Shown: positions 24,214 through 31,664 of the stretch, one piece after another | Layout of the letters: each line of letters begins with the position of its first letter | Position numbering within the stretch: the stretch's first letter is position 1 | Assembly (NCBI GenBank): GCA_017429325.1 | Contig: JAFRPC010000051.1 | Location: forward strand, 1-43,093 | Direction: 5' to 3' | DNA: 43,093 nucleotides | From: Oscillospiraceae bacterium | GTDB lineage: Bacteria; Bacillota; Clostridia; Oscillospirales; Oscillospiraceae | Notes under the pieces: model-generated | Seen by the model: only the letters and a program-made list of their open reading frames with translations | Databases searched by the model: none | Told to the model about the DNA's origin: nothing | Program-made: the position numbers and the translations under genes

Positions 24214-24834
24214 ATGCCAGAATGTATAAAAGATACAATACAATGGATAGATGATAACAGTACTCTTGCTGAAATGCTTTTTAAGATATTATGTGGAGCG
24301 CTTGCTCTTCTCGGGGGATGGTTGCTATTCTACTTCAAATTCTACAGAAAGCAAAAATCAGCAGCGCTGTTCGGATTCTACATTCAGTTTGATCTACTGC
24401 TGTCTACACTCAAAAAGCAAATAGATTCCACTTCTGACGATAGTAATCCATTCATTATAATGTACCAAGATACTACAAAAAACCTTCTGTCTGTATCGCT
24501 TTCAGGCGGCAATGAAGCAAAGGCTAAAGAACCTTTTTTACCGGTATGTGAGGAATTAAAAAAGTTGTTTTTAAGTGCAGAACACAATGTTTATCCAAAA
24601 CCGTGTTGGAAAAAATCTTGGTATCAGGGACAAAAAACAGTATTAGATTTTGTTCTCTTGATTACAGACAAGCTTGGTGAAAACACAATTGATCTTCAAG
24701 GCAGTTCTATCGAACGAGATGCCAACAACAGTATTACAGGACCTGCTGAAGCTCTGACACATATTACAAAATGGAACGATCTTAAAACTGCTGTTGATAA
24801 TTTGCTGGAAGCATTGGAAGAAGTGAAGTACTAA
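24214..24834 (+). CDS. Single-span membrane protein of unknown function
   Basis: The 206-residue protein has one clear membrane helix near the N-terminus (residues 21-42, MLFKILCGALALLGGWLLFY). This is followed by a basic patch (KFYRKQK) and a soluble domain of about 155 residues that I do not recognise. Its topology is probably C-terminus inside by the positive-inside rule. ATG 24214 lies 7 bases after the frame-shifted tail of the NTPase ends, and GGGAG in the tail serves as ribosome site, so the genes are likely co-expressed and coupled. A membrane-anchored partner or effector controlled by the NTPase is inferred from this coupling only. Confidence 0.8.
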   Translation: MPECIKDTIQWIDDNSTLAEMLFKILCGALALLGGWLLFYFKFYRKQKSAALFGFYIQFDLLLSTLKKQIDSTSDDSNPFIIMYQDTTKNLLSVSLSGGNEAKAKEPFLPVCEELKKLFLSAEHNVYPKPCWKKSWYQGQKTVLDFVLLITDKLGENTIDLQGSSIERDANNSITGPAEALTHITKWNDLKTAVDNLLEALEEVKY

Positions 24835-24839
24835 GCGCT

Positions 24840-25040
24840 ATGAAACAAGCATATATCATGGACGTTCTCTTCGACCTCCTGAATGAGAGCGACTTATTGG
24901 ACGTGCGGGAATTGGAGGAAGAGGAGGCGACGGGGTTGTTTGTATTTACGACCCGGGACGGCACGAAGGTCCGGCTCCAATGCACGGTTCTGTCACAGTC
25001 TCAGGATCCCCAGGAATCAATTAAGAGAAGCTCCGAATGA
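24840..25040 (+). CDS. Small acidic protein of unknown function
   Basis: The 66-residue frame starts at ATG 24840, five bases after the membrane protein's stop, with no strong ribosome site. A second ATG (MDVLFDLL) lies six codons on. The sequence has an acidic helix (LLDVRELEEEEATG) followed by a probable beta hairpin (LFVFTTRDGTKVRLQC). Base composition returns to the GC-rich chromosome type within this gene, so it probably marks the right border of the AT-rich island and was there before it. The terminator at 25055-25085 follows. No family recognised. Confidence 0.5.
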   Translation: MKQAYIMDVLFDLLNESDLLDVRELEEEEATGLFVFTTRDGTKVRLQCTVLSQSQDPQESIKRSSE

Positions 25041-25054
25041 TCCGGCATCATGGG

Positions 25055-25085
25055 GGACGCAGGCGGGTTCTGCTCGCTTGCGTCC
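25055..25085 (+). terminator. Terminator after the island operon
   Basis: GGACGCA (25055-25061) and TGCGTCC (25079-25085) pair, with GCG/CGC inside, followed by TCTGTTTCTT. Confidence 0.55.
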
Positions 25086-25208
25086 TCTGTTTCTTCCTGA
25101 TTCCGCCACACGTTTGCATCTCCCGCCCCCGCAGCACCTTTGCTTCTTCCCGCTTCCGTGCAAAATGGCCCTTTCCGACCCACACTTCCCGCTCCGGCAA
25201 AAAAGCGC

Positions 25209-25237
25209 TTGACAAAACGAATTCTTCGTGATAATGG
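25209..25237 (+). promoter_or_regulatory. Promoter of the DUF4097 gene
   Basis: TTGACA at 25209-25214, then either GATAAT (25230-25235, 15-base spacer) or TAATGG (17-base spacer). The transcript would start about 50 bases before ATG 25297. Confidence 0.5.
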
Positions 25238-25296
25238 ATATACAGACGTTTCTGACAGCGTTGTAAAGCTCTTTTTCTGGGAGAGGAGAATCCAAC

Positions 25297-26250
25297 ATGA
25301 AAAAAATCATAACTATCCTGGCAGTCGTCGCCATCCTTCTGGGACTGGTCCTGTTTGTCGCCAAGCTGGTGGTCAACGGCTTCGACTTCACCGCCCTGTT
25401 TGGGGGAAAGCTCGAGACCCATACCACCGAGCTCTCCGGCGAGTTTACGGACATCACCATCTCCGTTAGCACCGCATCGGTCAAACTGGCGCCTTCGGAG
25501 GACGGGACTTGCCGCGTGGTCTGCGCGGAGCCGGAGAAGCTCCGCCACGTCGCCGAGGTCCGGGACGGGACCCTGGAGGTCCGGGTGGAGGACAGCCGGA
25601 GCTGGTTTGACCGCATCGGCATCCAGCTCAAACAGCCGGAGCTGACCCTGTATCTGCCCGCGGCAGACTACGGCACTCTCCGCATCACCACGGACACCGG
25701 CAGCGTCAGTCTGCCCGAGGGTCTCCGCTTCCGGAACGCCTACCTGCAAAGCGACACTGGCAGCCTGGAGCTGCTCTCCGCAGTCTCCGACCACGTCCGC
25801 CTGGCCTCCGACACCGGCAGCCTGCGGCTGCGGGGACTCTCCCCCGTGAGCGTGGAGCTCTCCACTCACACAGGCCGCGTCGAGACGGAGGACGTACAGG
25901 CGGAGGGCCGCGTCACGGTGACTGTGAGCACCGGCAGGGTCAGCCTGACGGACCTGAACTGCGAATTTTTGGACCTCTCCGCTTCCACCGGAGACCTGAG
26001 CCTGAAAAACGTCCTGGTCTCCGGGACCATGACCGCGGAAACCAGCACCGGAGACGTCCGCCTGGAGCGCTGCGACGCCGGAGCGCTCTACATCGAGACC
26101 TCCACCGGCGACGTGAGCGGCAGCCTGCGCACGGCGAAGCAGTTCTCCGTCAAGACCAGTACCGGGACCGTCCGGGTGCCGGACTCCGCCCCCGGCGGCC
26201 CCTGCGAGATCACCACCTCCACCGGCAACGTGGAGCTGGAGATCCGCTGA
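25297..26250 (+). CDS. DUF4097 (LiaG-like) exported or membrane-anchored beta-repeat protein
   Basis: The 317-residue protein begins with an N-terminal signal or anchor helix (residues 3-28, IITILAVVAILLGLVLFVAK). It continues as a beta-helix built of about ten repeats of the form T-S-T-G-D-V-x-L (DTGSVSL, DTGSLEL, STGRVSL, STGDVRL, STGNVEL). This is the DUF4097 pattern, found with LiaG-type cell-envelope stress proteins; the molecular role is unknown. The usual neighbours (a PadR regulator and a DUF1700 protein) are absent here. GAGAGGAGAATCCAAC precedes ATG 25297. It has its own promoter. Confidence 0.85.
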   Translation: MKKIITILAVVAILLGLVLFVAKLVVNGFDFTALFGGKLETHTTELSGEFTDITISVSTASVKLAPSEDGTCRVVCAEPEKLRHVAEVRDGTLEVRVEDSRSWFDRIGIQLKQPELTLYLPAADYGTLRITTDTGSVSLPEGLRFRNAYLQSDTGSLELLSAVSDHVRLASDTGSLRLRGLSPVSVELSTHTGRVETEDVQAEGRVTVTVSTGRVSLTDLNCEFLDLSASTGDLSLKNVLVSGTMTAETSTGDVRLERCDAGALYIETSTGDVSGSLRTAKQFSVKTSTGTVRVPDSAPGGPCEITTSTGNVELEIR

Positions 26251-26327
26251 CGGAAGGCTGCGGACCGGAAACCCAGACTGGAATATCCAAAAAATGAATC
26301 TTTCTGGCCTGAATTCTTCCTGATTGG

Positions 26328-26356
26328 TTGACAAGGCGCCGATTCCGGGGTAAACT
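26328..26356 (+). promoter_or_regulatory. Promoter of the transketolase operon
   Basis: TTGACA (26328-26333), 17 bases, TAAACT (26351-26356). Confidence 0.65.
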
Positions 26357-26389
26357 GGAGAACAGGAAAACCTTATGGAGGTGGATCAA

Positions 26390-27217
26390 TTGCAAACTGA
26401 TTTGAAGGCGATGGCCCGGGAGGTACGCTGCGACGTGATCTCCAGCATCGCGCATCTGGGGATCGGGCACATCGGCGGCTGTCTGTCCGCCGTGGAGCTG
26501 CTGACGGTCCTCTACTTTGAGGCCATGCGCATCGACCCGAAGGACCCGCAGATGCCGGGCCGGGACCGCTTCATCTGCTCCAAGGGCCACGCAGGGCCCA
26601 CGGTCTACGCGGCCCTGGCGAACCGGGGCTATTTCGGCAAGGAGGTCCTGCTGACTCTGAACCAGGGCGGCACGAAGCTCCCCAGCCACTGCAATATGCG
26701 GCTGACGCCGGGCATCGATATGACCACCGGCAGCCTGGGCCAGGGCTTCTCCTGCGCGGTCGGCGCGGCCTTAGGGGCCAAGCTGGCAAAGGACGGCGCC
26801 CGCATCTACACCCTGGTGGGAGACGGCGAGTGCCAGGAGGGCCAGATTTGGGAGGCCGCCATGTTCGCCGCCGCCAAGGAGCTGGACAACCTGATCGGTT
26901 TCGTGGACTGCAACCGGCTCCAAATCGACGGGCCTGTGGCGGAGGTCAACGACGTGGCCCCGCTGGACCAGAAATGGGCGGCCTTCGGCTGGCACGTCAT
27001 CGACGTGAGACGGGGCAACGACGTGGAGGCCGTCTCCGACGCCGTGAAGCGGGCCAAGGCCAACCTGGGCACCGGCAAGCCCACCATGGTGCTGCTGCAC
27101 ACCACAAAGGGCTGCGGCATGAAATGGGCCGAGGACTTAGGCGCGGCAAACCACAACACCGCCGTCCCCGCCGACGTGGCGGAGGCGGCCATCCGGGCGC
27201 TGCGAGAGGAGGTCTGA
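26390..27217 (+). CDS. Transketolase N-terminal subunit
   Basis: This is the thiamine diphosphate-binding half of a split transketolase, which moves two-carbon units between sugar phosphates. It shows SSIAHLGIGHIGGCLSAVEL, the GHAGPTVYAAL histidine motif, GSLGQGFSCAVGAAL and the ThDP motif GDGECQEGQIWEAAMFAA ending NRLQIDG. TTG 26390 is the likely start, because GGAGGTGG sits 6 bases before it; the in-frame ATG at 26375 would put that ribosome site inside the gene. The stop at 27217 is two bases before the C-terminal subunit. Split transketolases are common in Clostridia. Confidence 0.92.
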   Translation: MQTDLKAMAREVRCDVISSIAHLGIGHIGGCLSAVELLTVLYFEAMRIDPKDPQMPGRDRFICSKGHAGPTVYAALANRGYFGKEVLLTLNQGGTKLPSHCNMRLTPGIDMTTGSLGQGFSCAVGAALGAKLAKDGARIYTLVGDGECQEGQIWEAAMFAAAKELDNLIGFVDCNRLQIDGPVAEVNDVAPLDQKWAAFGWHVIDVRRGNDVEAVSDAVKRAKANLGTGKPTMVLLHTTKGCGMKWAEDLGAANHNTAVPADVAEAAIRALREEV

Positions 27218-27219
27218 CC

Positions 27220-28152
27220 ATGCAAATGCGAGCTGTTTACGCGGAAGAGCTGGGCCGCCTCCTGGAGCGCGACCCCAAAATCGTCCTGCTGGACGCGGAC
27301 CTGGGCAAGGCCAGCGGCACCTTAGGCCTGCGCAGCCGCTTCCCCGACCGCATCTTTGACTGCGGCATCGCGGAGCAGAATATGGCCTCCATCGCCGCGG
27401 GCCTGGCGAGCTACGGCTTCAAGCCCTGGATTGAGAGCTTCGCCCCCTTTGCCAGCCGCCGCATCTGCGACCAGATTGCCATCTCCATCTGCTATCCGGG
27501 GATGAACGTGAAAATCGTCGGCACCGACCCCGGCATCAGCGCCGAGCTCAACGGCGGCACCCACATGAGCATGGAGGACATCGGCGTGCTCCGCTCCATT
27601 CCCGGCATCGTGATTTTCGAGCCGGTGGACGAGGTCCAGCTCCGGGCCGCCATGCCCGCCCTGGACGCTTACGAGGGCCCGGTCTACGTCCGGCTGGTCC
27701 GGGCGGAGCAACCCGCCGTCTTCGGCGAAGGCTACGAATTCGAGCTTTTCCGGGCCGACAAGCTCCGGGAGGGCAGCGATTTGACCATCTGCGTCTCCGG
27801 CCTGCTGACCCGGGACTGCCTGGACGCTGCGGCGGAGCTGACCCGGGAGGGGATCTCCTGCGAGCTGCTGAATCTCCACACCCTGAAGCCCCTGGACCGG
27901 GAAGCCGTCGTCGCCTCCGCCCGGAAGACCGGCGCGGTGCTGACGGTGGAGAACCACAACATTCTGGGCGGGCTCCACGCCGCCGTCCTGGAGGCCCTGG
28001 CCCTGGAGCGGGTGCCCGTCTGGGCCGTGGGCGTGGAAGACCGCTTCGGCGAGGTGGGGAAGCTGCCCTACTTACGCAAAGCCCTGGGGCTGAGCAAGGA
28101 GGATATTCTGGCCGGGATCCGCCGGGCTTTGCAGTTGAAAGTTGAAAATTGA
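27220..28152 (+). CDS. Transketolase C-terminal subunit
   Basis: The 310-residue partner subunit carries the pyrimidine-binding and C-terminal transketolase domains. LLDADLGKASGT is near the start, then the catalytic glutamate in DCGIAEQNMASIAAGLA, then GTDPGISAELNGGTHMSMED and the C-terminal LLNLHTLKPLDREAV and ENHNILGGLHAAV. ATG 27220 follows AGGAGGTCTGACC, which overlaps the end of the first subunit, so equal expression through coupling is likely. The frame is open further upstream to 26830, but that part is a shadow of the first subunit. Confidence 0.92.
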   Translation: MQMRAVYAEELGRLLERDPKIVLLDADLGKASGTLGLRSRFPDRIFDCGIAEQNMASIAAGLASYGFKPWIESFAPFASRRICDQIAISICYPGMNVKIVGTDPGISAELNGGTHMSMEDIGVLRSIPGIVIFEPVDEVQLRAAMPALDAYEGPVYVRLVRAEQPAVFGEGYEFELFRADKLREGSDLTICVSGLLTRDCLDAAAELTREGISCELLNLHTLKPLDREAVVASARKTGAVLTVENHNILGGLHAAVLEALALERVPVWAVGVEDRFGEVGKLPYLRKALGLSKEDILAGIRRALQLKVEN

Positions 28153-28170
28153 ACGTGAAGGAGAATGCAA

Positions 28171-28641
28171 ATGAAGATCGCGATCGGAAGCGATAAGTCC
28201 GGCTTTCCCGTGAAGGAGGCCGTGAAAGCCTGGCTGACCGAGGCCGGTGTGGAATTCGACGACCTGGGGACCGTGGACCTCAGCGCCGTCCATCCCTACT
28301 ATCAGGTGGCCTCCGAGGTCGCCCCGCTGGTCCAAAACGGGACCTATGAAAAGGCCGTGCTGATCTGCGGCACCGGCGCGGGCATGTGCGTGGTTGCCAA
28401 CAAATTCAAGGGCGTCTATGCCGTGGCCTGCGAGGGGGTCTATTCCGCCAAGATGGCCCGGGCCATCAACAACGCCAATGTCCTGTGCATGGGCGGCTGG
28501 ATCGTGGGGCCGGAGATGGCCGTGGAGATGGTCAAGGTCTTCCTGAACACGGCCTGGTGTCAGGACCTGGAGCCCTGGCGGGCCGAGAATATGCACAAGT
28601 TCGCCGTCCGGGTGGCGGCCATCGAGGACAGGATCTATTAA
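28171..28641 (+). CDS. RpiB/LacAB-family sugar-phosphate isomerase
   Basis: The 156-residue protein belongs to the RpiB family that isomerises ribose 5-phosphate or related sugar phosphates. It shows KIAIGSDKSGFPVKEAVK, HPYYQVASEVA, the active-site CGTGAGMCVVANK with catalytic cysteine, and CEGVYSAKMARAINNANVLC. ATG 28171 is chosen because AAGGAG lies 7 bases upstream; the ATG at 28165 is too close to it. The substrate may be a pentose other than ribose, since the family is mixed. Operon position right after the transketolase halves supports a pentose interconversion pathway. Confidence 0.9.
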   Translation: MKIAIGSDKSGFPVKEAVKAWLTEAGVEFDDLGTVDLSAVHPYYQVASEVAPLVQNGTYEKAVLICGTGAGMCVVANKFKGVYAVACEGVYSAKMARAINNANVLCMGGWIVGPEMAVEMVKVFLNTAWCQDLEPWRAENMHKFAVRVAAIEDRIY

Positions 28642-28673
28642 CTTGCTCTGCACTTGTCCCTACAGCTTTCATA

Positions 28674-28757
28674 CGAGCGGACAAGCGATGCCTGTCCTAC
28701 ATACTTGATCCTGCTTCCAAGGCGGACAAGCAATGCTTGTCCCTACACTGTTTTCTG
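28674..28757. repeat. GCGGACAAGC palindromic repeat units
   Basis: Two units, GAGCGGACAAGCGATGCCTG and GGCGGACAAGCAATGCTTGT, each continue into TCC(C)TAC, a third member of the GTAGGG(G/A) palindrome set with a different core. They fill the 138-base gap before the next gene and would fold in the transcript. Confidence 0.75.
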
Positions 28758-28779
28758 AAACAGAGAAAGGACAACTGAC

Positions 28780-29451
28780 ATGGACCTGCTGAACGCACTG
28801 CGCACAGCCAATCCCGGGCTGCCCCTGTTCTCGGTGTACGACCCGGAATTCGCCCCCTATGGGCGAGTGCTGACCCTGGAAGCCCCGGAGGCCCTGGCCG
28901 CAGCCCTGGACCGCACCCCCATCCCGGAGACGGGCAACTGCTATACGGCCTCCGACGCCGCTCTGGAGGCGGAGCCTGCGGTCCGCGGCATTGCTCGGAC
29001 CGTCTTCGGCGGAATGGAGGTCCAGGCGGGCTTCTGCAACGGGCGGGGTGCCGCCCTCAATGCCGAGGAGTACCACAAGTGCAGCGAGGTCAATTTCACC
29101 ACCACGGGACTGGTGCTGCTGCTGGCCCTGCCGGGAGACCTGAAGGACCGGCGCCTGGACGCCGGAGCCGTCGTCGGCTTCTGGCTGCCGCCCGGGACCG
29201 CGGTGGAGATCCATCCTTTGGTGCTGCATTTCGCCCCCTGCCGCGTCCGGGAGGCGGGCTTCAACTGTCTGGTGGTCCTGACCCGGGGCACCAATCAGCC
29301 CCTGCCCGCTGTGGACCCCAGGGCCCCCGGAGAGGCGGGCCTGCTCTGGATGACCAACAAGTGGCTCCTCTGCCACCCGGACTCCCCCCAGGCCGCCAAA
29401 GGCGCCTTCGTGGGCATCCGAGGTGAAAACCTGCGGCTGAAACTGCCGTGA
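28780..29451 (+). CDS. DUF4867-like protein
   Basis: The 223-residue protein resembles DUF4867, a cupin-like family seen beside sugar-phosphate isomerase genes in Clostridia. Its recognisable core is YHKCSEVNFTTTGLVLLLAL, followed by the beta strands of GFWLPPGTAVEIHPLVLHFAPC and LVVLTRGTNQPLP. Conserved histidines (YHK, IHPLVLHF) could bind a metal. The function is unknown; a sugar isomerase or epimerase accessory role is only suggested by the neighbours. AAAGGACAACTGAC precedes ATG 28780. It ends the pentose operon at a strong terminator. Confidence 0.65.
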   Translation: MDLLNALRTANPGLPLFSVYDPEFAPYGRVLTLEAPEALAAALDRTPIPETGNCYTASDAALEAEPAVRGIARTVFGGMEVQAGFCNGRGAALNAEEYHKCSEVNFTTTGLVLLLALPGDLKDRRLDAGAVVGFWLPPGTAVEIHPLVLHFAPCRVREAGFNCLVVLTRGTNQPLPAVDPRAPGEAGLLWMTNKWLLCHPDSPQAAKGAFVGIRGENLRLKLP

Positions 29452-29463
29452 GAAAAGTATTAG

Positions 29464-29504
29464 CACAGCGCGGGCCGTCCCTGTTCGGGAGGGTCCGCGC
29501 TGTG
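29464..29504. terminator. Bidirectional hairpin terminator
   Basis: CACAGCGCGGGCC (29464-29476) pairs with GGTCCGCGCTGTG (29492-29504), with an inner TCCC/GGGA helix, followed by TTT. It lies between the convergent DUF4867-like and NUDIX genes. Confidence 0.8.
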
Positions 29505-29520
29505 TTTGCGCTTCCGTATT

Positions 29521-30069
29521 TCAAAGCTCCGCCGTGCGGCGCAGATAGAAGGCCAGGGCGGTGCCCATCAGGGCGTGGGAGAATTCCGGGCTGCCGAAGG
29601 CCGCCACGACCTCCCGGATGGGCCGGGTCTCATAGACCAGCACCTCGTCCGCGTCCAGATGCTGGGCCCCGGCTGGGCTCAGCTCCTCCGCCAGATAGCA
29701 GTAGAAGGTGTTGGAAAACAGGGCGGGATTCGGGCTGCACGAGCCCAGGCAGCTGAGCTTCCCGGCCCGGAAGCCCGTCTCCTCCCGCAGCTCCCGGGCT
29801 GCGGTGACGGCAGGGTCCTCGTCCCCGTCCCGGACGCCGCCGGGGAACTCGGTGGTGAGGCGGCGGGCAGCGTGCCGCCACTGGCGCACCAGCACAAAGT
29901 CCTCCCCCAGCACCGGGATCACCATGACCCAATCCGGGGCTTTCATCGCCACATAGGTCCCCGAAGGGCCTGCCTCGGCGAGCTCCTTCTGGGCCAGCAC
30001 GTCAAAGACAGGGGTATGCAGCAGCGGCTGGGTCTCCAAAACCCGCCAGTTCAAACGTTCGTCACTCAT
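29521..30069 (-). CDS. NUDIX hydrolase, ADP-ribose pyrophosphatase type
   Basis: The 182-residue protein carries a NUDIX box starting GGVRDGDEDPAVTAARELRE and ending ETGF (about residues 76-99), which hydrolyses nucleoside diphosphates linked to another group. The preceding LVRQWRHAARRLTTEFPGG matches the ADP-ribose pyrophosphatase subgroup (QYR...ELPAG-like). The C-terminal EVLVYETRPIREVV is also typical. ATG 30069 overlaps the end of the TetR-type gene by 8 bases (the sequence CCATGAGTGA), so translation is coupled to the regulator. The substrate is not certain. Confidence 0.85.
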   Translation of the reverse strand: MSDERLNWRVLETQPLLHTPVFDVLAQKELAEAGPSGTYVAMKAPDWVMVIPVLGEDFVLVRQWRHAARRLTTEFPGGVRDGDEDPAVTAARELREETGFRAGKLSCLGSCSPNPALFSNTFYCYLAEELSPAGAQHLDADEVLVYETRPIREVVAAFGSPEFSHALMGTALAFYLRRTAEL

Positions 30070-30643
30070 GGTTCTCCTCCTTCAGCTCCGCGGCGCCGGG
30101 CGTCTGGTAGAAGACGCGCAGCTTCGGCGGCATGGTATGGATCAGCAGCCTTGCCATCTCACAGGGCTCCAGATAGCTTTGATGATAGATCCAGCGGCGT
30201 ATCATCCCCAGGCTGGCAAAGCAGTGGTAGCCGACGGCGAACAAGTCCTCCCGGGAGAGCTCCTGGACGCTGAGGAGCTTCCTGAGCTCCCGCTCGTACA
30301 TCTCCACGTTATACCGCAGGATGAAGCGCCCCAGGGCGTTCTGGGAGTCCTCTCTCAGGGCGCTGCGGTAGAAGTACTCCTCCTCCCGGATCCTGGTCAG
30401 CACCCGGAGCATCCCGGCCTCGCAGGGTCTGCCGTTTTCGTCCGTCAGCAGCTCCTCCACGTTCTGGCTGTAGATCCACGCGGCCAAATCGTAGATGTCC
30501 CGGAAGTGGTAGTAAAAGGTGCGGCGGTCGATCCCGCAGTTTTCGCAGAGGTCCCCCACCCGGACCTTCCGAAGGGGCATGGTGGCTGCCATCTGTTTGA
30601 GCTGTGCGGCAAGCTGCTGCTTGGTGCGGTCTACCGTTCCCAT
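30062..30643 (-). CDS. TetR-family transcriptional regulator
   Basis: The 193-residue protein has an N-terminal helix-turn-helix (KVRVGDLCENCGIDRRTFYY followed by HFRDIYDLAAW, residues about 25-60) and an all-helical C-terminal ligand or dimer domain. The motif pattern is close to the DhaS-like TetR group. ATG 30643 (MGTVDRTKQQ) is chosen because GGAGG lies 8 bases upstream; the ATG at 30658 contains that site. It is co-transcribed with the NUDIX gene. Inverted repeats between a TATAAT and the start codon suggest autoregulation. Confidence 0.85.
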   Translation of the reverse strand: MGTVDRTKQQLAAQLKQMAATMPLRKVRVGDLCENCGIDRRTFYYHFRDIYDLAAWIYSQNVEELLTDENGRPCEAGMLRVLTRIREEEYFYRSALREDSQNALGRFILRYNVEMYERELRKLLSVQELSREDLFAVGYHCFASLGMIRRWIYHQSYLEPCEMARLLIHTMPPKLRVFYQTPGAAELKEENHE

Positions 30644-30663
30644 TTCATCCGCCTCCATTCGCT

Positions 30664-30762
30664 TACACCTATTCTCAAAAAATATAGAATGTGTAATTTT
30701 TTCTCATTATAGCACTTTTGTCTGTATAAGGGAAGCCCCTTTTTTGCTAAAATATAGACAAA
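30664..30762 (-). promoter_or_regulatory. TetR gene promoter with candidate operators
   Basis: A TATAAT lies at 30706-30711 on the minus strand; its -35 is weak. Downstream of it, TACACCTATTCT (30664-30675) faces AGAATGTGTA (30686-30695), an imperfect inverted repeat. Upstream, TTTGTCTGTA (30717-30726) faces TATAGACAAA (30753-30762). Both flank the promoter and could bind the encoded regulator. Confidence 0.4.
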
Positions 30763-30841
30763 TAAGAAGTTTTCCTTTTTTTGTTATCCTTTTCTTTTTA
30801 CCTCTCTTTTTCCCGAACCCCGCTTGGGGTATCTCCGGCAA

Positions 30842-30876
30842 AGAGCCTGTCCTGCACCGCACGCAGGACAGGCTCT
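30842..30876. terminator. Terminator of the TrkA-C membrane protein gene
   Basis: AGAGCCTGTCCTGC (30842-30855) and GCAGGACAGGCTCT (30863-30876) pair perfectly around a 7-base loop. A short T run follows in either direction. Confidence 0.7.
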
Positions 30877-30889
30877 GTTCTATTATCCT

Positions 30890-31603
30890 CTATTCGTCCG
30901 TAAAGCGCTCCTTGGCGTGGAAGGCGCGGCAGATCTCGTGAAAATCGCCGAAGACCGTGACGCGGTCTCCTTCCCGGAAGGTCGTGTCCGCGCCGGGGTC
31001 CTCGGTGGAATTATCCGAATGCTCCACCACCAGGACCAGAATGTTCCGCACCAGCTTCAGGCCCATGTCCGCCAGGGTCTTGTCCCGGAGCTCCTCGGGA
31101 ACGGACTTGAGCGTCACCCGGGCGATGGTCCTGGAGCCGATCTGTTCAATGCGGAGAATGCCGTTGTTGCTCCGGACGCCGCTGAAGCGGTCCGTGACCC
31201 GCTCGATCTTCCGGTCGATCTTCGCCCGGAAGCGGCTCACCCGGGTCAGAACAAGGACCGCCGCCAGGGCCGCCACGGGGATCAGCATACTCAGGATGGA
31301 GCTCCCTAAGCTTTGGAGCTTGACCGAGATGAAGACGTTCACCACAGCGGAGACGAAGGTGATGTTGAAGACGTAGCCGAAGAGCATGGTGATGCGGGCC
31401 AGGCGGCGGCGGGGACGGTTGGAGAGGATCATTTCGCTCTCCCGGGTGGTGAAGCCCGTGCCGGTCAGCAGGGAGACCACCTGAAAGCGGGCCTTCTCCT
31501 CCGGCAGGCCGATGAGGCGGAACAGGACGGTGAAGACCTCTGCAATGACCCAGTACAGCAGGATCAGAACGGCAAACAGTGAGGCTGCGGCATAGATATT
31601 CAT
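30890..31603 (-). CDS. Membrane protein with C-terminal TrkA-C/RCK_C domain
   Basis: The 237-residue protein has three likely membrane helices (residues about 3-27, 69-95 and 101-121). Its soluble C-terminus (about 150-230: KSVPEELRDKTLADMGLKLV, NILVLVVEH, FREGDRVTVFGDFHEI) fits a TrkA-C (RCK_C) ligand-binding domain. Such domains gate ion channels and transporters. The segment SLLTGTGFTTRESEMIL resembles the pore-like motif of K+ uptake proteins, but one copy is too little to prove transport. GGAGGG precedes ATG 31603. It is separate from the upstream reductase gene by 61 bases containing the palindrome GCCGGGGAATTCCCCGGC. Confidence 0.75.
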   Translation of the reverse strand: MNIYAAASLFAVLILLYWVIAEVFTVLFRLIGLPEEKARFQVVSLLTGTGFTTRESEMILSNRPRRRLARITMLFGYVFNITFVSAVVNVFISVKLQSLGSSILSMLIPVAALAAVLVLTRVSRFRAKIDRKIERVTDRFSGVRSNNGILRIEQIGSRTIARVTLKSVPEELRDKTLADMGLKLVRNILVLVVEHSDNSTEDPGADTTFREGDRVTVFGDFHEICRAFHAKERFTDE

Positions 31604-31664
31604 GGCGGCCCTCCCTCTGCGAACTCGTTTTCCGACGCGCCGGGGAATTCCCCGGCGTTTTTGC

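Noticed and set aside
25037-25231. 64-codon frame with a signal-like start
   Set aside because: No ribosome site; it contains the terminator at 25055-25085 and runs into the DUF4097 promoter.
31638-31657. GCCGGGGAATTCCCCGGC palindrome as a regulatory site
   Set aside because: A perfect palindrome, but followed by T on the plus strand where no gene needs a terminator; no regulator is linked. Probably a minor intergenic hairpin.
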